Below, piece by piece: positions 60,163 through 64,000 of a stretch of 64,000 bases of DNA. This DNA comes from Sisyra terminalis (taxonomy: Eukaryota; Arthropoda; Insecta; Neuroptera; Sisyridae). The stretch spans positions 34,635,482 through 34,699,481 of the forward strand of contig OY292274.1 in the NCBI GenBank assembly GCA_958496175.1, given 5' to 3'. A program made the position numbers and the translations under genes. The first letter of the stretch is position 1. Every line of letters begins with the position of its first letter. The notes beneath the pieces were generated by a model. That model had not been told where the DNA came from and did not search any database. It was given only the letters and a program-made list of their open reading frames with translations.

Positions 60163-60576
60163 CTGAAAATATTAAATGTTAAGTTGTTGTTGATGAAAAC
60201 AAATTGTTAAAATTAAATAATTTAATTTAATATGAATATTTAATTTCAGTATATAATGTTTTAAATGTAGTTTAAATAATGTAATTATTTATTTAATTAA
60301 AACAATTTTTAAAAGCGAAATTTGATTTATTAATAGTTACAAATTTATTGAAAAAAATAGATATCAGATTGACTAACCAATGCAAATTTATTATTTATTG
60401 TTAATTATTACTGAAGCGTTTTAATATACATATTACATTAATGCAATTGTTTGAATAGTTGAATCCAAATGATATTAGGTAATATGAAAAATGTGAGCTG
60501 AAATGTTTTATTTAAAATATATGTATGAAATTATTTTATTAATTTTTTAAGGAATAAATATTAAAATAATTCTCAC

Positions 60577-60650
60577 CTTGAATGTTGCTTCGTGTCACAG
60601 AGGTAAGCAGCAGCCATGATGTGTATGTGATTGTGGACGGGACTATTGAA
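60577..60650 (-). other. Probable first exon of the large gene, with upstream ORF
   Basis: A GC-richer island ends with AAG before GTGAGA at 60576. It holds an ATG (MAAAYLCDTKQHS) that, after splicing to 60162, ends after 19 codons, so it would be an upstream ORF. The 5' end is not defined. The transcription start of the gene probably lies just to the right. Confidence 0.4.
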
Positions 60651-63600
60651 CTTACAATCAGCCTTTACTTGTTACTACTACTAATTCAAACATTGTATTT
60701 ATGAAGCGGCATGCATAACAAATAATATGACACTTCGATTTAAATTTATGCGCCAATTGAAATAATCATAATATTCAATATAAAATTTTCATTTTTCAGT
60801 GACAAAATATAATTTTTGGCAAACTCATATTCATCAAAATGTATTTTTAAAGATTTCATTTATATTATTATAATTTTTCAACAAATTATTACCACCGTTT
60901 TTTAATAAAATAGCATTATAACTGTTTATTTTTAAAGAAAAACCAAATTCTGTTAAAGAATTTAATCAAAGAGATGTTTAATACGTTTAATAGGTCACTA
61001 TGATCAAATCATTTGATGTTATTTCCTAATTAATTACGTTTATGTTTTATCATTTGAAAATGAGATTTTGTGAAAAAATTTACAACATATTTAACAAAAA
61101 AAGTAAAACTAAATTATTTTTTGTTAATCATTTAATTTCTACTTGTCTTACTGCATATTTTATATATAAAGAATGGTATATTAATTAAGTGGCCATTCAT
61201 AAATAGCCAAAGCTACTTTGAGGGATGGAGTATCAAAATTCTTATTTTTATTTTTCTTACGTTTCCTTCCAAGATGGATTATAATATTTTGCCTTAACAA
61301 GGAGTAACAGGAAATAGAATCTAAAAATGGCTAAATTTGTATTATCTACTTAATGGATTGCCTGAGGTCTCCGAATTGTAATAAGTAGGCAATTAGGCGT
61401 TGGTAAAACAGGAAAAGGAGTAGGAATATAGCTACGAAGCTCTGACTAAGGCTTCGAAAATTTTAAAATTGGAGCTTAGTCGGAAGTAAAACTACCAAGT
61501 TTTAACTCTTCAAAAAAAATATGTTTAAATTTTTTTCGAAACATTAAATTTAAAATGTTTGAAACAATTTAAAAAGCTTCTTATACTTTTTGGGACATTA
61601 ATAGCTGTTTTTAAATGCTTTCTCAACAACTAACTGGAATTTAACGCTACAGCTGATTGAACTCAATTAAAACATGAGATAGAGATATATGTTTTCTTTG
61701 TTATACTCTATCAGGAGTCGTTGAATTTGCTTCTTTGAAGGGTAAGTCGGGAGGAGTCGTTAAGGTGTCAAAATACAAAATGGATCAGCATAACTATTTT
61801 ATATACTATAGAAAATAACTGAATCTGTTTGAAGGCGGCGTCGTGTGAGCAGATAGAGTTACCTTGTTAAAAACAGGCATTTAAAAGCATTTTAAATGTT
61901 CAAAAACCCCATTAAAAGCCATTAGAAGTCGTTTAAAGTTATTAAAGATATTTTAAATGTTGATTTAAAAATGAATCTAAACACCTTTTTAACAGAGTTA
62001 TTAAAGCTGCCATCAGCGGTTTAGGCTGCACGTTGATCTATCAATCAGTCAGTCAGAACAAACAATTTCATACATAAGCCAATAATCAAAACATAAAAAC
62101 CCGCCAAGTAGAATATAAATAAGAATACAGTTCCTTTTTTTTTAATTATTATATCTATAGATGTTTGGAGCTAAGAAATTAGCTCCTTTTATAAATGTTA
62201 CAGGATTTTCTCCCAGTTTATCTTAAATAATTTTTTCACAATTTCGACTACGGTTTCTGCCTCATTAATCGTTTCAGAGATTAGCTGGTCAGAATCAATT
62301 CCAAAAATACCATTTTTTTAATTCTAGAGTTTTAAATTAAAAACTAGTGTAGACCCCATTAGATTCCATCCTGACGGAAAGTATTACGCACAGACTTCAG
62401 CTGCTTTAATTAAAACGAAATTTTGGTGGAGAAGAGTAAGTGAGCAAGATATGTTGAGCTTAGTAATTCAAATACAACGCAAGTTGTAATATGCATGGAA
62501 TGGACGCTGATGGAGTGAGAGAGACTATTTTTCCATATACACGAAAACGTCTTATCGAACAGCAATCTTAATATATAAGATATAAAAAAAACTATATTTC
62601 ATAGACAAATAGAACAAAGTTTCTAAATTCACAGTTAACCAAATAGGAAAAAATGATGATTGTAAAGTTCAAAAGGTACAAAAGGTAAATATAATGTTGC
62701 GTGATTTTATTATATTTATAAAATTTCTTAATATTGACTAGTAGTTATTTTTTTTTATTTACATCAAAATTTCAACTGATTTCAAAATGTATATATACTT
62801 TTTGTATTAATTATTTGTTATCTAAATTAACATCTCTAAAAACAAGAATTGCCTATCTGGTAATGACAAATAAGTTTATTACTCTTAGTTATTTGATGAA
62901 ATATTAAAAAAAATTAAGCATATTTTCATTCTTAATTTATAATAATTTGATATTTGGAAAAAAAAATGTACCGTAGCACTTTAAATAAAAACTTCACAAA
63001 AGTTTATCTAAACCAAGTTGTTTCAAAAATTGTGTAGTATTTTTTTCATAATTCAAAATTTATAAAAATTTTAAAAAATAAGTTTACAAAATTTCTAATC
63101 TTGCGCATGTATCATACATACATGACATACATATTATTATTATGTTGTTACAACATATTACTAAACTAAATATATAAGTTAGTAAATGCGTTCAACATTA
63201 AACTGGAATTAAAACCCTACTATCTCGATTTATTTCGTCTTTTATCTATCTTAAAAATATATTTATAATTATATTTTTTATTGTTTGTATCTAAAGATTC
63301 ACCATTTATATAGACGGCTAACTATTTTTTTTTACATTATATTTAACCCATACAGAACTAGAATTTAAATTAAAAGCATCCTATTATACAAAACTTAATA
63401 TATCACATATAGGTACTTTTATATTTAATACCATTGAAGTCAAATTGTAAGAAAATATTTTATTTTTATTAATTCCGATCCCAAGTAAATAAACTATTAT
63501 GAATCCGAGATATCACAGAAATTTTGAATATCAAGGTTAGTGAAAACAAATCTTTGTTTAGCGCAACGTTTCGCAGTTTATTCCTACTTCTTCAGGCGAT

Positions 63601-64000
63601 CGTAACGTGTATATTAACTCCGTCGATGTTAATAAAACCTTAATTTGCCGTTATCTTTCTTATGTTTAGCCTGCAGTTTTTTTCTTGCCGTTAATAATTA
63701 AATTTAAGAAAGCAATTAATTGAAACCTGAGGTCCACTTGCAGTATTAATGCCGACAAACTCATTATGGATGAATGAAAATTGTAATATACTAAAACAAT
63801 TGTAGTGCATTTGAAATTAATATGTTGATTATACCTTTAAAACGTATTATATCAACAATTATCTATTTTACTTTATACATTGTAATTAAAAAGACTAGAG
63901 TGGTAGGTACTTACACAATGATCGGTATAAAAACCAATTTTAAAATGGCGGTTACACAATAAAATATTTCATGGTACCAAATATTATGTTACCAAATTTT
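60651..64000. other. AT-rich terminal spacer with dispersed repeats
   Basis: No gene recognised. Positions about 61545-61705 are an inverted relative of 24795-24965. Positions about 61870-62070 hold GCATTTTAAATGT blocks and an inverted relative of 19885-19975. A hammerhead-like motif lies at 63558-63604, suggesting a retroelement end nearby. Confidence 0.5.
63558..63604 (-). ncRNA. Second hammerhead ribozyme-like motif
   Basis: On the minus strand CUGAAGA lies at 63595-63589. One extra A and a 4-bp stem II (GUAG with CUGC, seven-base loop) follow, then GAAA at 63572-63569 and CGU with U as the possible cleavage base. The next bases GCG pair with CGC before the core as stem I. The fold type and the extra A match the motif at 3948-4003. 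Stem III is minimal and U is a poorer cleavage base, so activity is doubtful. Confidence 0.45.

Overview
The window looks like a piece of an arthropod, most probably insect, nuclear genome. It is very AT-rich. Its genes are split by spliceosomal introns, several only 53-59 bp long. The identifiable genes are animal families, and the spacers hold typical insect transposon debris: Penelope-like, pogo/Tigger, hAT, Helitron/Pif1-type and foldback/MITE elements. I cannot fix the order. No bacterial, viral or organellar gene, CRISPR array, rRNA or tRNA was recognised.

Layout, left to right. Positions 1-2815 are AT-rich spacer. A five-exon RASSF8 gene lies on the minus strand (2816-7075); its large intron holds a Penelope-like remnant with a hammerhead-ribozyme-like fold and a foldback element. 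Divergent from it, a seven-exon ARHGAP11A-type RhoGAP gene (8280-18402, plus) carries a 6.6-kb intron filled with a hAT remnant and a nested inverted-repeat element. Tail to tail with it is a two-exon Sec13 gene (18623-19623, minus). Next come a broken exon with 81-bp repeats (20949-21394), a 387-bp near-perfect palindrome, an intact pogo/Tigger-like transposase ORF (22054-23616, minus) and a decayed Penelope-like element (25220-27030).

Positions 28013-31958 (minus) encode a secreted Gly/Ser-rich protein of about 60 units of 19 residues, organised into 285/342-bp higher-order repeats. It reads like a silk, glue or mucin-type structural protein. A composite repeat with scrambled Helitron/Pif1 helicase pieces follows (33135-36775). 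A five-exon gene (39139-42928, minus) matches the C18orf63/DUF4708 family; its 2.5-kb intron holds a TA-flanked MITE and, antisense, a heat-shock-promoter-like module. After about 9 kb of AT-rich spacer, a minus-strand gene (52038-59677 coding, with upstream noncoding exons) encodes a 2123-residue Asn/Ser-rich protein I do not recognise. The last 3 kb is spacer with a second hammerhead-like motif.

The genes do not form a pathway. RASSF8 (junction/cytoskeleton scaffold), ARHGAP11A (mitotic RhoA GAP) and Sec13 (COPII/nuclear pore) are housekeeping neighbours. The repeat-protein gene looks tissue-specific, with a TATA box and a signal peptide. Exon joins were worked out by hand from GT/AG sites, reading phase and similarity to remembered family members; none was checked by alignment.
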